Assembly (NCBI RefSeq): GCF_943193175.1
Contig: NZ_CALPDF010000006.1
Location: 62,001-126,000, forward strand
Length of the DNA stretch: 64,000 nucleotides
Direction of reading: 5' to 3'
Source: Neobacillus muris
GTDB lineage: Bacteria; Bacillota; Bacilli; Bacillales; Cytobacillaceae
This document shows, in pieces, positions 28,301 through 37,401 of this stretch (its first letter is position 1; each line of letters starts with the position of its first letter). The notes beneath the pieces are model-generated. The model saw only the letters and a list, made by a program, of their open reading frames with translations, searched no databases and was not told where the DNA came from. The translations under genes were made by a program, and so were the position numbers.

Positions 28301-29934
28301 AGCTAGTTTCTTCACTTCGTCTTCATAACCGTTTTTTTCTTTCCCTATTGCTTGCTGCCGTTTTTATCTGGAGTCTGTCGTCAATTGAGTGGAATTCAAA
28401 GGACCTGCTGCACTCAGGCGGTGGGCCAACCCTATTGCAAATAGCTGAAGGACTGTTTCAGCCAGATTTATCCGCGGATGTGCTGGCAAAGGGTTTTGAA
28501 TCAGCATGGATCACTCTCGCCTACGCAATTGCCGGTATGTCCCTAGCCATCATTTATGCTTTTATTGTCGGAATACTTGCCTCTGGTGTAATCACTTCTG
28601 CAAAAGCAGCGCGAATCACGAACAAAGTCATTTTTAGAGGCATTCTCGGTTTTACAAGGTCCATTCATGAATTGATTTGGGCCTGGCTGTTTGTGGCAGC
28701 AGTCGGACTTTCTCCGTTTTCCGCCATTTTCGCTCTAGCAATCCCCTATGGCGGGATTCTCGGGAGAATTTTTGCCGATATGCTGGCAGATGTGCCGAAA
28801 GAGCCGATTCATGCACTTAAATCAGCTGGAGCCTCTAAGCTGCAAACACTGATTTACGGATATTTGCCATTAGTATGGGCGGATTTTATCAGCTACACGA
28901 TGTATCGGTTTGAATGTGCCATTCGTTCTTCAGCCATTATGAGCTTTGTGGGACTTGGAGGACTCGGTTACGAAATTCAACTGGCACTGCAAGACCTGCG
29001 TTATGACAGAGTATGGGCCTTTGTCCTGTTCTTAGTTGGCCTGGTGATTTTGGTGGATTTTTGGAGTAATGTAGTAAGAAAATCCTTAACAGACCACCAA
29101 GCAAAGAGCGGCTTACGTTCTGGGTGGATATCAGTTGGGTTTGCCATTTTGATGATTTTTGTCTCATGGATATTTATCGTACTTAATGAAAATGCCCATA
29201 TTTTCGAACTGGTCTCAGATCAAAATATCGGGGCGTCAAAACGGTTTTTCGGCGGCATGTTTGGCTTCAACAATGAAAATCCCGCTTTTCTGGATCCCAG
29301 CAACTGGTCAAACGCTTTTAAACTGACGCTTGAAACTCTCGAAATGAGTATTATGGCAATCGGTTTCTCCACTATTGCCGCATTCTTAACCGTGATCCCC
29401 GCTGCCCGAAACATGGCAAACGGGCAATTAACCGGCAATAAAAAGTGGTATCATTCGCTGATGTTTTGGATTGTTCGGGTTATTTATATATTTTCAAGGT
29501 CTGTACCAGAGTTAGTATGGGCAATGATGATTATTTTTATCTTTAAACCTGGACTCCTCCCTGGGGCCATCGCCTTGGCACTCCACAACTTTGGGATACT
29601 TGGCAAGCTTTGGGCAGAAGTCATCGAAGATATGGACCCCCGCCCGATTCGAAATCTGGCCGCTGCGGGCGCCTCAAAGCTGGAAACCTTTTTTTATGGG
29701 ATCCTGCCTATTGTCATGCCAAGGTTCTTGACCTATATTCTCTACCGCTGGGAAGTGATTATGAGAACCACAATCGTAGTGGGCTTTGTCGGTGCGGGAG
29801 GTCTTGGAATGGACTTTAAACTGGCGATGAGCTATTTTGATTATACCCAAATCACCTTGCTGTTGATTTGTTACATGATTCTTGTAATCATTGCCGACTT
29901 TGCATCAGAAAGTACTAGGAAAGCAGTGAAATAG
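28297..29934 (+). CDS. Double-length PhnE-like ABC permease
   Basis: A 545-residue permease formed by two PhnE-type halves in one chain. The first EAA-type loop is in IPYGGILGRIFADMLADVPKE (about residue 147-167, followed by ALKSAGASKLQTLIYGYLP); the second is in LHNFGILGKLWAEVIEDM (about 432-449, followed by LAAAGASKLETFFYGILP). Each half carries about six membrane spans and ends with VGLGGLGYEI or VGAGGLGMDF. Single-domain PhnE proteins are about 270 residues, so this gene is an in-frame fusion of two permeases and likely forms the whole channel. Last gene of the operon; terminator follows. Confidence 0.9.
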   Translation: MKLVSSLRLHNRFFLSLLLAAVFIWSLSSIEWNSKDLLHSGGGPTLLQIAEGLFQPDLSADVLAKGFESAWITLAYAIAGMSLAIIYAFIVGILASGVITSAKAARITNKVIFRGILGFTRSIHELIWAWLFVAAVGLSPFSAIFALAIPYGGILGRIFADMLADVPKEPIHALKSAGASKLQTLIYGYLPLVWADFISYTMYRFECAIRSSAIMSFVGLGGLGYEIQLALQDLRYDRVWAFVLFLVGLVILVDFWSNVVRKSLTDHQAKSGLRSGWISVGFAILMIFVSWIFIVLNENAHIFELVSDQNIGASKRFFGGMFGFNNENPAFLDPSNWSNAFKLTLETLEMSIMAIGFSTIAAFLTVIPAARNMANGQLTGNKKWYHSLMFWIVRVIYIFSRSVPELVWAMMIIFIFKPGLLPGAIALALHNFGILGKLWAEVIEDMDPRPIRNLAAAGASKLETFFYGILPIVMPRFLTYILYRWEVIMRTTIVVGFVGAGGLGMDFKLAMSYFDYTQITLLLICYMILVIIADFASESTRKAVK

Positions 29935-29937
29935 GAC

Positions 29938-29968
29938 ACCGGCCAGCTGATAGGCAGCTTCGGCCGGT
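29938..29968 (+). terminator. Terminator after the ABC importer operon
   Basis: Stem ACCGGCC / GGCCGGT enclosing an inner GCTG/CAGC stem, then ATTTTTTTG. Confidence 0.9.
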
Positions 29969-30110
29969 ATTTTTTTGTAATGTTTGAAAATGATCCTTTA
30001 CCAAAACCACTCCCTTGGACGGTAATTTTGGTTGCATAGGATAACTTGCTGGGCCATAATTGTGTATAGGTTTCATTAATTACATAGAATAGTCTATTTC
30101 GACAAGAGGA

Positions 30111-31292
30111 GTGAACCAGGTATTGCAAACAAAAACCGCTTTGCCGATTTTATTTATCGTTATGTTTTTGGTGATGGTTGGCTTCGGCATAATTATCCCG
30201 GTATTGCCTTTTTATGCGGAAGAAATGGGGGCAAACTCAACAGAACTGGGATTTTTAATGTCCGTTTATTCATTGATGCAATTTATATTTGCCCCAATAT
30301 GGGGACAGGTTTCTGACAGGATTGGCAGAAAGCCGGTGATGATGATTGGAATTGCCGGTCTCGCACTTTCCTTTTTTATTCAAGCAATGTCGACAGAGCT
30401 TTGGATGCTGTTCGCTGCCAGAATCATCGGCGGGATTCTTTCTTCCGCCAATATGCCGACTGCAATGGCTTATGTGGCTGATATTACCACGGAGGAAAAC
30501 CGGGGAAAAGGTATGGGAATGGTGGGTGCAGCGACAGGTTTAGGATTCGTATTCGGCCCGGCAATTGGCGGGATATTTTCAAAGATCAATTTAAATATGC
30601 CGTTTTATCTGGCTAGTGCCTCTTCACTTATTACGGTGTTCCTTGTACTAATTTTATTAAAAGAATCAAAACAAAGGAATGACTCTCAACAAACTAGAAG
30701 GACTTCCATTTGGAAGTCCTTTCATGCCGCCAACTCCATTCTATTTTTTGTGCAGCTGTTCATTTCATTATCCTTGGCTGGTTTGGAAGCGACCTTTGCC
30801 TATTTTGCTAATAAAAAGGCCGGTTTGGATTCAACCCAGCTAGGCTATATTTTCATGATCATGGGATTAGGCAGCGCATTTGTGCAAGGCGGACTGGTGG
30901 GAAAATTAACCAAACGCTTTGGAGAAAATGCGGTAATATTTGGCGGCATGATTGTCTCAGCTATCGGATTTGGCTTGATTTTACTGGTTCATAGCTTTAT
31001 GACAGCTGCGATCTTCTTAACAATATTTGGACTTGGCAATGGGGTCATTCGTCCTAGCGTCTCTTCTCTTTTGACGAAATTGTCGGATTCTAATCACGGC
31101 AGTTCTACGGGGCTTTTGTCCTCTTTTGATTCCCTTGGGAGAATTATTGGACCTACACTGGGCGGATGGCTGTATTTGCAATGGGCAAGCCTTCCTTACC
31201 TATCGGGAATTATTATAACAGCGGCAGCATTCGTCCTATTCTTGGTTTACCGGCCGAAATTAAACAAATCAAGGCTGCCAAATGAATCTTAA
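30111..31292 (+). CDS. MFS drug efflux transporter (DHA1, Bmr/NorA-like)
   Basis: A 393-residue, 12-span major facilitator. Motif A is GQVSDRIGRKPVMM near 68-81; the motif C-like GFVFGPAIGGIF is near 147. Members export multiple drugs or dyes. The predicted start is GTG at 30111, but it abuts the GAGGAG site; a TTG at 30123, 11 nt from GGAG, is a plausible alternative. The gene contains a perfect 10-bp inverted repeat at 30699-30720. Specificity unknown. Confidence 0.88.
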   Translation: MNQVLQTKTALPILFIVMFLVMVGFGIIIPVLPFYAEEMGANSTELGFLMSVYSLMQFIFAPIWGQVSDRIGRKPVMMIGIAGLALSFFIQAMSTELWMLFAARIIGGILSSANMPTAMAYVADITTEENRGKGMGMVGAATGLGFVFGPAIGGIFSKINLNMPFYLASASSLITVFLVLILLKESKQRNDSQQTRRTSIWKSFHAANSILFFVQLFISLSLAGLEATFAYFANKKAGLDSTQLGYIFMIMGLGSAFVQGGLVGKLTKRFGENAVIFGGMIVSAIGFGLILLVHSFMTAAIFLTIFGLGNGVIRPSVSSLLTKLSDSNHGSSTGLLSSFDSLGRIIGPTLGGWLYLQWASLPYLSGIIITAAAFVLFLVYRPKLNKSRLPNES

Positions 31293-31360
31293 AGGAATAA
31301 GTTTAGACTGGACATGCATAAAATGGGATAGGAGATTCAATGATCAAAGGAGCCAGGATC

Positions 31361-31696
31361 ATGAAAAAACGCCCTCTATTTTATCTTGTATTACTTATCC
31401 TCACATTAGTTTTTGCAGCATACCTAGATTCGCCCTTCTCTGTTATAAACATCAATCACTCCTATACCGCCGATCAGCCTGTGATTGCGGAGCCGGCCGA
31501 TGTGCAGCCAACAGACGATGAACCGGAAGTGGTGGAAAAATTGGAGAAAACAGAAAAGAAAGATGGGTATATCATTGAAACCTATCAGGAATACGAAATT
31601 GTCCGGGATAAGGATGGGAACATCGTTAGCAGTGAGCCGACCGGAAAAGAGGATACTTTGAAGTATTGGGACTATGCAAATGATAAAGACCGCTGA
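31361..31696 (+). CDS. Hypothetical membrane-anchored protein
   Basis: A 111-residue protein with an N-terminal signal anchor (MKKRPLFYLVLLILTLVFAA) followed by an acidic extracytoplasmic region rich in Glu, Asp and Pro and a C-terminal segment with IIETYQEYEIVRDKDGNIV. Start set at 31361 because AAAGGAGCC lies 8 nt upstream; the longer frame begins 21 nt earlier inside that site. No known domain; ends in a strong terminator. Confidence 0.75.
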   Translation: MKKRPLFYLVLLILTLVFAAYLDSPFSVININHSYTADQPVIAEPADVQPTDDEPEVVEKLEKTEKKDGYIIETYQEYEIVRDKDGNIVSSEPTGKEDTLKYWDYANDKDR

Positions 31697-31718
31697 ACTT
31701 CTCAGCGGTCTTTATCAT
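31680..31718 (+). terminator. Terminator after the 31361-31696 gene
   Basis: Long stem ATGATAAAGACCGCTGA and its complement with a short loop; overlaps the end of the gene. Confidence 0.8.
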
Positions 31719-31813
31719 TTGCATTGGTTCTTTTAAAAAATAATGCGATTATATTCTTCCAATTGCCGCAATAATAAGATTGTTAACTAGTAAATATATG
31801 AAGGAGGACCTGA

Positions 31814-31972
31814 ATGAAACAGGATCAAACATCAAATGATGACCGTGGTTCTATAATGAAGCCAGAATTTGCAGGAACGAATGCGCAAAAAGTCAAACAA
31901 GAAATCCAACAAGATGTTAATGAGGGACAAGGTGCTATGACCTCCCGAGAAGCAGGGGCAATGCGTGATTAA
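31814..31972 (+). CDS. Small gamma-type SASP-like protein
   Basis: A 52-residue Gln- and Asn-rich protein, MKQDQTSNDDRGSIMKPEFA, then GTNAQKVKQEIQQDVNEGQG and AMTSREAGAMRD. The PEFAGTNAQKVKQE segment resembles the EFAxETNAQQVRKQN repeat of gamma-type small acid-soluble spore proteins (SspE). Strong AAGGAGGACC ribosome binding site and a following terminator support a real gene. Family assignment is tentative. Confidence 0.6.
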   Translation: MKQDQTSNDDRGSIMKPEFAGTNAQKVKQEIQQDVNEGQGAMTSREAGAMRD

Positions 31973-31993
31973 AAAACCACAGATGTGGTTTTT
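31971..31993 (+). terminator. Terminator after the SASP-like gene
   Basis: AAAAAACCACA / TGTGGTTTTTT around a 1-2 nt loop at the stop codon. Confidence 0.75.
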
Positions 31994-32044
31994 TATTTTT
32001 ATAAAAGAACGCTTGATTTTTGATAGCTGAACCACTCCCATTCA

Positions 32045-33628
32045 TCATAGTTTTCGTTCAAAAACGATCCTTCCTGCTACAACCGTTTTCACCGCTTTTG
32101 TTTGAAGCATGTCCAATGTAGTTCCATCAAATAAATCATGGTCAAATACAGAAAAATCCGCTGCATAACCGCGTTTGATCATACCTCGTTCATGCTCCTT
32201 ACCGATGGCCAGTGCACTGCCCACCGTATACATCCAAATTGCTTGGAAGCGGCTCAGTTTTTCTTTGGGCAGATATCCATCATGGGAAGCGCCTGGTTTT
32301 TTTCGTTCTACCGCAGCGTAAATAGTTATGAGCGGGTCTATCTCTTCAATGGGAGCATCTGTACCAGCTGCACACATAAATCCGCGGTCAACTAGTTTTT
32401 TGCAGGCGTATGCCCAATCCAGCCTCTCCTCCCCCAGCCGTTTGATGACCCAAGGAAAATCTGATGGGACAAAGGCAGGCTGAAGGTCGAGAACCACCGG
32501 CAGCTTTTCCATTCTTTTGACCAAGTCTTCCCGCAAAACACAGCAATGGATCAAACGATCTCGTTTTCCATTGGTTATGGGATATTTTTCAATTGACTTA
32601 AGGACCTGCTCCGCCCCTGCATCACCAATTATATGCACAGCTACAGCTTCATCGAATTCACGAGCTAGCTTGACTAAAGCATCTAATTCTTCATCTGTGT
32701 GAATAAGCAGGCCTTTATTGCCTGGCTGATCAGAGTAGGGCTGAGATAACGCTGCAGTAGCACCTCCCAAGGCTCCATCCGCAAAAATTTTCATTGCACC
32801 TGGTTCAATGAATGGTTCCTCAAATTGGACATTAGCTTCCATCATTTCCTTAAATACCGCATGATGACGCAGCAAATTCACCCTAAAATGGCGCTTTTCT
32901 CCAATTACGCGCTGGAACGCTGTCAGCGGATTGGCAAACTTGCCAAAGTAACTCATGTCCTCCGTATGACCTCCGGTTAATCCATAGGAAAGCAAATCGT
33001 TAATCGCTTGATCAGCAGTTTTAGTCAAATAGTCAATATACGCCTCCCCTTCTTTTGGAATTGCATTCGTTACAGCATTAGCTGCTTGATCGTATAGAAG
33101 TCCGTTTATCTTTCCTTGCGCATCCCGGCCAATTTCTCCACCTGATGGAGATTTGCTCATCTTAGTAATGCCTCCTGCTTCCAACGCAGCCGAATTGGCC
33201 AGCACTACATGATGGCAGATCCTTGTCAGCAGAATGGGCTGTTTCCGAATCGCATCCAGCTCTACAAGCGTTGGAATCCGTTGATCCGCAAAATTGTTTT
33301 CATTCCAGCCTTCACCAAATAACCACTGGTCAGGAGGGGTCGTCTCCGCAGCGGTCTTCACCATTTCAAGCATCTCTTGTGCTGACTTAGCCTTTGTCAA
33401 ATCAAGCCTGGCCAGCTTTTCACCATAACTAATAATATGTAAGTGACTATCGACGAACCCTGGGTACATGGCGGCTCCCTTTAGATCCATTTCCTCATCT
33501 GCCTGAGGACTGAGCTCCCGATATGTACCTGTAGCTAGTATTCTTTCATCTTTTACTAGTACTGCTTCTACAGTTTCATTTTCTTTTTCCATCGTGTAAA
33601 TTTTGCCGCCGTGCCATAATTGCTTCAT
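32045..33628 (-). CDS. Metal-dependent amidohydrolase (YtcJ-like)
   Basis: A 527-residue cytoplasmic member of the YtcJ/NfdA amidohydrolase group. The metal-binding H-x-H is in PGFVDSHLHIISYG near residue 57-70; further ligands are in VAVHIIGDAGAEQVL near 296 and the Asp in CAAGTDAPIEEIDP near 430. Members act on N-acylated or formylated compounds; the substrate here is unknown. Monocistronic; the start ATG at 33628 follows GGAGAACCCTA. Confidence 0.88.
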   Translation of the reverse strand: MKQLWHGGKIYTMEKENETVEAVLVKDERILATGTYRELSPQADEEMDLKGAAMYPGFVDSHLHIISYGEKLARLDLTKAKSAQEMLEMVKTAAETTPPDQWLFGEGWNENNFADQRIPTLVELDAIRKQPILLTRICHHVVLANSAALEAGGITKMSKSPSGGEIGRDAQGKINGLLYDQAANAVTNAIPKEGEAYIDYLTKTADQAINDLLSYGLTGGHTEDMSYFGKFANPLTAFQRVIGEKRHFRVNLLRHHAVFKEMMEANVQFEEPFIEPGAMKIFADGALGGATAALSQPYSDQPGNKGLLIHTDEELDALVKLAREFDEAVAVHIIGDAGAEQVLKSIEKYPITNGKRDRLIHCCVLREDLVKRMEKLPVVLDLQPAFVPSDFPWVIKRLGEERLDWAYACKKLVDRGFMCAAGTDAPIEEIDPLITIYAAVERKKPGASHDGYLPKEKLSRFQAIWMYTVGSALAIGKEHERGMIKRGYAADFSVFDHDLFDGTTLDMLQTKAVKTVVAGRIVFERKL

Positions 33629-33755
33629 TAGGGTTCTCCTTTGATTTTTCTGTTTTTGAAAACTCCATATATTCTATACTATCAAAATCATTATTTAAAT
33701 TCTATCTCAACTTCATTTAATGATAGGAAAAAACTAATCAGCCGGATGGAACAGC

Positions 33756-33907
33756 TCAGGCTTTACAAATGAGGCCTATGGCTCCAGAATCAAATGTCTT
33801 GTTTTCGATAAGTTTAAGGTTGATCTTCTCCTTGATAACGGCAACCCGCTGCCGATCAGGACGGGAGAAACCGTAATTTTAAACTTCTCAATTAAATCAA
33901 GCTGCAT
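33756..33907 (-). pseudogene. C-terminal remnant of a dihydrofolate-reductase/RibD-like protein
   Basis: The minus strand reads LMQLDLIEKFKITVSPVLIG then SGLPL, and after a one-base frameshift KEKINLKLIENKTFDSGAIG and LICKA before a stop. The pattern (VLIGSGLPLFKE.., LKLIExKTFDSGAxxL) is the C-terminus of YyaP/YwjB-type dihydrofolate reductase family proteins. A single T loss at the PLF codon would explain the break; the N-terminal two thirds are absent. It fills most of the otherwise gene-free gap 33629-33975. Confidence 0.7.
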
Positions 33908-33975
33908 AAGGTAATAAATTTTCTACTTGCCCCTGATCTCTAAAGGTTTCATCAATATAGTTAAGGGGGATTAAG

Positions 33976-34674
33976 TTGAAACGACTGGCTCTAATGATCA
34001 TAATGATATTCACATTAACTCCCTGTAAAAATATACCATTAAGTCATTCGATTATTGATTGGGTCGATTTTGTGAAATGGGACGAAAAAGAATATTTGGG
34101 GATATATGATGGTGTCTTATCCGATGAAAAATTTATCGGGGAAAAACTTGGTACTATCAAGTTCCAAGTGGACGGAAACGTGACCAATCCAAACTATAAA
34201 ACCAAAAACGGGGATGCCGCTTTTCATCCGAAAGGGACAGAAATTTATTCCATAAAAGGCGAGCCCAATTTGCTCGCAATCAAATCTTCAACAGACATCA
34301 ATGGATATCGCGTCTATTATAATGAAGATGGCAAGTACCACTGGTACTTTAAAAATATGCCTAGTGACAAAGTCTTCCGCATCGAAATTTTCCACCTTTA
34401 TTCGGGCCAAGGACCCCAAAAAATAACAGAAATTAATCATCCTGACGAGCTGCAACAATTTCTGGAACTCCTCAAGTCCAGCAAGGTGAAACCCAATTTT
34501 CAGCCTGATGCCAGTCAAGGTGACCCTGTCTACTACGAAATGGTTTTTTATACGGATGGACCAATCGCCTATAAATATGATCTGCAGTTTGACGGCCAAA
34601 CCTTTTTCTGGCATCCTTGGGACACTTCCATCCTGCCGCAGGAGATTAAGTCATTTATTCAGGCCAATTCGTAA
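33976..34674 (+). CDS. Hypothetical exported protein or lipoprotein
   Basis: A 232-residue protein with an N-terminal export signal (KRLALMIIMIFTLTPCKN); LTPC is an imperfect lipobox, so a lipoprotein is possible with Cys17. The rest is soluble and beta-rich, with charged and aromatic residues (GEKLGTIKFQVDGNV, YRVYYNEDGKYHWYF). No family recognised. The start is TTG at 33976 with AAGGGGGATTAAG upstream. Stand-alone with its own terminator. Confidence 0.75.
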   Translation: MKRLALMIIMIFTLTPCKNIPLSHSIIDWVDFVKWDEKEYLGIYDGVLSDEKFIGEKLGTIKFQVDGNVTNPNYKTKNGDAAFHPKGTEIYSIKGEPNLLAIKSSTDINGYRVYYNEDGKYHWYFKNMPSDKVFRIEIFHLYSGQGPQKITEINHPDELQQFLELLKSSKVKPNFQPDASQGDPVYYEMVFYTDGPIAYKYDLQFDGQTFFWHPWDTSILPQEIKSFIQANS

Positions 34675-34679
34675 ACAAA

Positions 34680-34704
34680 CAAGGCAGTCAACGACACTGC
34701 CTTG
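34680..34704 (+). terminator. Terminator after the 33976-34674 gene
   Basis: Stem CAAGGCAGT / ACTGCCTTG with T-rich tail. Confidence 0.85.
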
Positions 34705-34710
34705 TTTCGT

Positions 34711-35026
34711 TATTCTATACCTTCATTCGTGAGTTTCCAGTGCATATTCCATATCATTAAATCCAGTCAATATGTCATCATAACTCGACTGTATCGACCC
34801 TGCTTCAATTTTTGCCTTTTTTCTGAGCGATCCTCTTTAGCTCCCTCATGCTTGATAATACGTTCTTTCCTTACTGAATTAATAGTTTTGCACTATTTGT
34901 TGAATCCATTTCTACTACGGCCTTTCCCCATTGCTTAAATAAAAAAATATCCTCACTTCAATTATAGCACTGCAACATTTCGAAGTTATAAATAGAGATT
35001 GGAAGCACCTAATTCCAGCAAATGCT
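34711..35026. other. Gene-free stretch
   Basis: About 316 bases without a supportable gene. Short open frames exist on both strands but none has a ribosome binding site, a coherent protein pattern or neighbours to support it; degraded coding sequence is possible. Confidence 0.5.
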
Positions 35027-35054
35027 AAAAAGGCAGTTGCTAAGACTGCCTTTT
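35027..35054 (-). terminator. Terminator after the ring-cleaving dioxygenase gene
   Basis: Stem AAAAGGCAGT / ACTGCCTTTT with a 7-nt loop; on the minus strand followed by TTTAGC. Confidence 0.75.
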
Positions 35055-35066
35055 CCCGCTAAACTC

Positions 35067-36035
35067 TTATTCCAATTCCAACGGCCGCAAGTTTTCTTCT
35101 ATTTCCTTTCGGAGTGGCTCAAGGAATGGCGGCAAAGCAAGCGCTTGCCCCATTGTTTCAACAGGTTCATCCCTCGCAAATCCGGGTGTGTCTGTCGATA
35201 ATTCAAACAAAATGCCATTTGGCTCTCTAAAATATAATGCTTTAAAGTAATATCTTTCCACTTTCCCCGAATTTGGCAAGTGGTATTCATTTAACCGATC
35301 CAGCCATTTGTTGTATTCTGTTTCATTTGGAACCCGGAAGGCGACATGATGAACACCTCCACGTCCTAGACGAGCCTTGGGCAAATCCGGTCTTGTTTCC
35401 AAATGGACTTCCGCACCGCTTCCTCCTTCTCCAGTTGCATAAACCATGATATCTGGAAAATTTCCGGCTCCTGAAGGATAGGAACTAATAAAACGAAATC
35501 CCATAACCTCAGTTAATACGCTAATGGTTGGTTCACTTTTTGAGACAGTCAGCGTTACTGGACCTAAACCAATAATTGCATGCTCAAGAGGGATATCATC
35601 CCGTTTCCAGGGCACCCCTGCCCGTACGCCTTGTTCGCCGTTATCCGCAACCAGTCTTAAAGAAGTTCCTTCATAATCTTGAAAAGCTAATGTGTCGCGA
35701 TTTGCCCGTTTTTCTATTTCCCCATGGACAATCTGAAACTTTTCAAATCGCTTTTTCCAAAATAGCAAGGATTCGGTGGTTTGGACCCGTAAAGAGACAG
35801 TGGAAATATCCGAAGTCCCATGATAGGTATGCCCCAGCCCAGGAATGTCAAAAAAAGTAACCTCCGTTCCTGGTGAACCTTCGGCATCCGCATAGAAAAG
35901 ATGGTAAGATTCTGTGTTATCCTGGTTAACCGTTTTTTTGACCAATCGCATTCCTAGAACTTTTGTAAAAAACTCGTAATTTCTTTCCGCTTTGCCAGTC
36001 AAAAGGGAGACATGGTGCAGCCCCAATAAATGCAT
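35067..36035 (-). CDS. mhqE: VOC-fold ring-cleaving dioxygenase (MhqE/MhqO type)
   Basis: A 322-residue protein made of two vicinal-oxygen-chelate halves. The metal ligands are likely His7/His8 in LGLHHVSLLTG, His in GGVHHVAFRVP (near 227) and Glu in PNGILFELSTD (near 273-283). Such enzymes cleave hydroquinone or catechol-type rings and in B. subtilis belong to the MhqR regulon against 2-methylhydroquinone and diamide. Here it is the last gene of an operon with an MhqD-like hydrolase and a flavin reductase, behind an MhqR-like operator, which supports the assignment. MhqE versus MhqO cannot be settled by reading. Confidence 0.88.
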   Translation of the reverse strand: MHLLGLHHVSLLTGKAERNYEFFTKVLGMRLVKKTVNQDNTESYHLFYADAEGSPGTEVTFFDIPGLGHTYHGTSDISTVSLRVQTTESLLFWKKRFEKFQIVHGEIEKRANRDTLAFQDYEGTSLRLVADNGEQGVRAGVPWKRDDIPLEHAIIGLGPVTLTVSKSEPTISVLTEVMGFRFISSYPSGAGNFPDIMVYATGEGGSGAEVHLETRPDLPKARLGRGGVHHVAFRVPNETEYNKWLDRLNEYHLPNSGKVERYYFKALYFREPNGILFELSTDTPGFARDEPVETMGQALALPPFLEPLRKEIEENLRPLELE

Positions 36036-36036
36036 G

Positions 36037-36654
36037 CTATTCCCCTCCTAAATAGGCTGCTTTATACCAGGCCGCTGCAGCATTTACCTCTTCGATAGTC
36101 AGTTGATGCCCTCTATTTTCCCAATACAGCTCCACTTGAGCATGGGCCCTCGTTAATAAAGATTCCAGCTCCATTGATTCTGTCTGCGGACAGATCGGGT
36201 CATTCGTTCCTGCCGAAATAAAAACTGATTTTCCTGTCAAATCAGGGAGCTCTATCCCTCTTCTGGGCACCATCGGGTGATGTAAAATCGCGCCGCTTAA
36301 TGCGTTTTGATGATGAATTAATAAACTGGCGGCAATATTAGCTCCATTTGAGTAACCAATTGCCAAAATAGAATGCCTGTCAAATTCATATTTCTGGGCT
36401 GCTTCATCAAGAAAATCATTTAATTCGTTTGTACGGAAAATCAGGTCCTCTATATCAAAAACGCCTTCAGCCAATCTTCGGAAAAAACGTGGCATGCCGT
36501 TCTCTAATACGTTTCCTCTGACACTTAATACAGAGGCTTGGTCATCAATCATTCCTGCAAGCGGCAATAAATCCAATTCATTACCTCCCGTTCCGTGCAG
36601 CAACAGCAATGTTGGGCGAGATGGATCTTTCCCTTTTTGATAGATATGTTTCAT
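36037..36654 (-). CDS. mhqD: Alpha/beta hydrolase of the carboxylesterase/phospholipase type (MhqD-like)
   Basis: A 205-residue alpha/beta hydrolase. Oxyanion segment LLLHGTGGNELDL near residue 17-29, nucleophile elbow AIGYSNGANIA (Ser near 108), Asp in SAGTNDPICP near 154 and catalytic His in ENRGHQLT near 186. Start set at 36654, with AAGGGGATATAAGA upstream. The gene lies 1 nt upstream of the dioxygenase gene, the same pairing as mhqD-mhqE in B. subtilis. Confidence 0.85.
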   Translation of the reverse strand: MKHIYQKGKDPSRPTLLLLHGTGGNELDLLPLAGMIDDQASVLSVRGNVLENGMPRFFRRLAEGVFDIEDLIFRTNELNDFLDEAAQKYEFDRHSILAIGYSNGANIAASLLIHHQNALSGAILHHPMVPRRGIELPDLTGKSVFISAGTNDPICPQTESMELESLLTRAHAQVELYWENRGHQLTIEEVNAAAAWYKAAYLGGE

Positions 36655-36723
36655 TCTTATATCCCCTTTCGCTTGTACCACTACGTGGCAAAAATTTCAC
36701 CATATTAATTGCCTTAAAGTATC

Positions 36724-37332
36724 CTATTTAGGCCTTTCCAATGTAAAGATTTCTCCGATTTTCGCATAATCATGCCCGGCCAATCGGCCAACCGCAGCCA
36801 ATCCTTGAGGATCCACCCTGCCGTTATGAAAAATCTCATCATCAATATGAAATTGAACCGCCCTGCCGATGATAAAATCACAGACTGGAGCTTCTCCGTC
36901 CCCCAATTCTAAATATTTTTCTAATACACACTCAATCCTGATTTTCGACTCTTTAATTCCGGGCACGGAAACCTTCAAACTGGCAGCAGGAGTAAATCCA
37001 ACATGATCAATTTCACTTTGATCACAGGGGAGACCTGCGGCTGTTTGATTTACTTTTTCTACGTTTTGTTCATCGACGATATGGATGACGAATTCTTTTT
37101 TGTCTAAAATGTTTCTTGCCGTATCCTTTTGCCGGCCATTTGACCGGCCAATCGACAAGGACAAAAGCGGAGGATTGGAAGCTACTACGTTGAAATAACT
37201 AAACGGCGCCCCATTGATTATTCCTCCATTTGTCAACGTCGTCACAAAGGCAATTGGCCTTGGAATAATACTTCCAATCAATAATTTATAATTGTCTCTT
37301 TCTGTCTGCGCTGATAGGTCAATGGATAACAA
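36724..37332 (-). CDS. Flavin reductase family protein (FMN-binding)
   Basis: A 202-residue split-barrel FMN protein. Signature segments are LIGSIIPRPIAFVTTL near 18-33, GAPFSYFNVVASNPPLLSLSIG near 42-63 and KDTARNILDKKEFVIH near 69-84. Start at TTG 37332 with AAAGGGTGA upstream; the longer frame lacks a good site. First gene of the mhq-like operon; likely reduces flavin or acts on electrophilic quinones. Confidence 0.85.
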   Translation of the reverse strand: MLSIDLSAQTERDNYKLLIGSIIPRPIAFVTTLTNGGIINGAPFSYFNVVASNPPLLSLSIGRSNGRQKDTARNILDKKEFVIHIVDEQNVEKVNQTAAGLPCDQSEIDHVGFTPAASLKVSVPGIKESKIRIECVLEKYLELGDGEAPVCDFIIGRAVQFHIDDEIFHNGRVDPQGLAAVGRLAGHDYAKIGEIFTLERPK

Positions 37333-37401
37333 GAAAATCACCCTTTCCTTTTGTACAAAGATCCTATTAAAATGAACCAAAACGACTTTAAACACAATAA
37401 A

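Noticed and set aside
34702-34938. Open frame of 78 codons
   Set aside because: No ribosome binding site, no coherent pattern, and it overlaps the terminator of the preceding gene.
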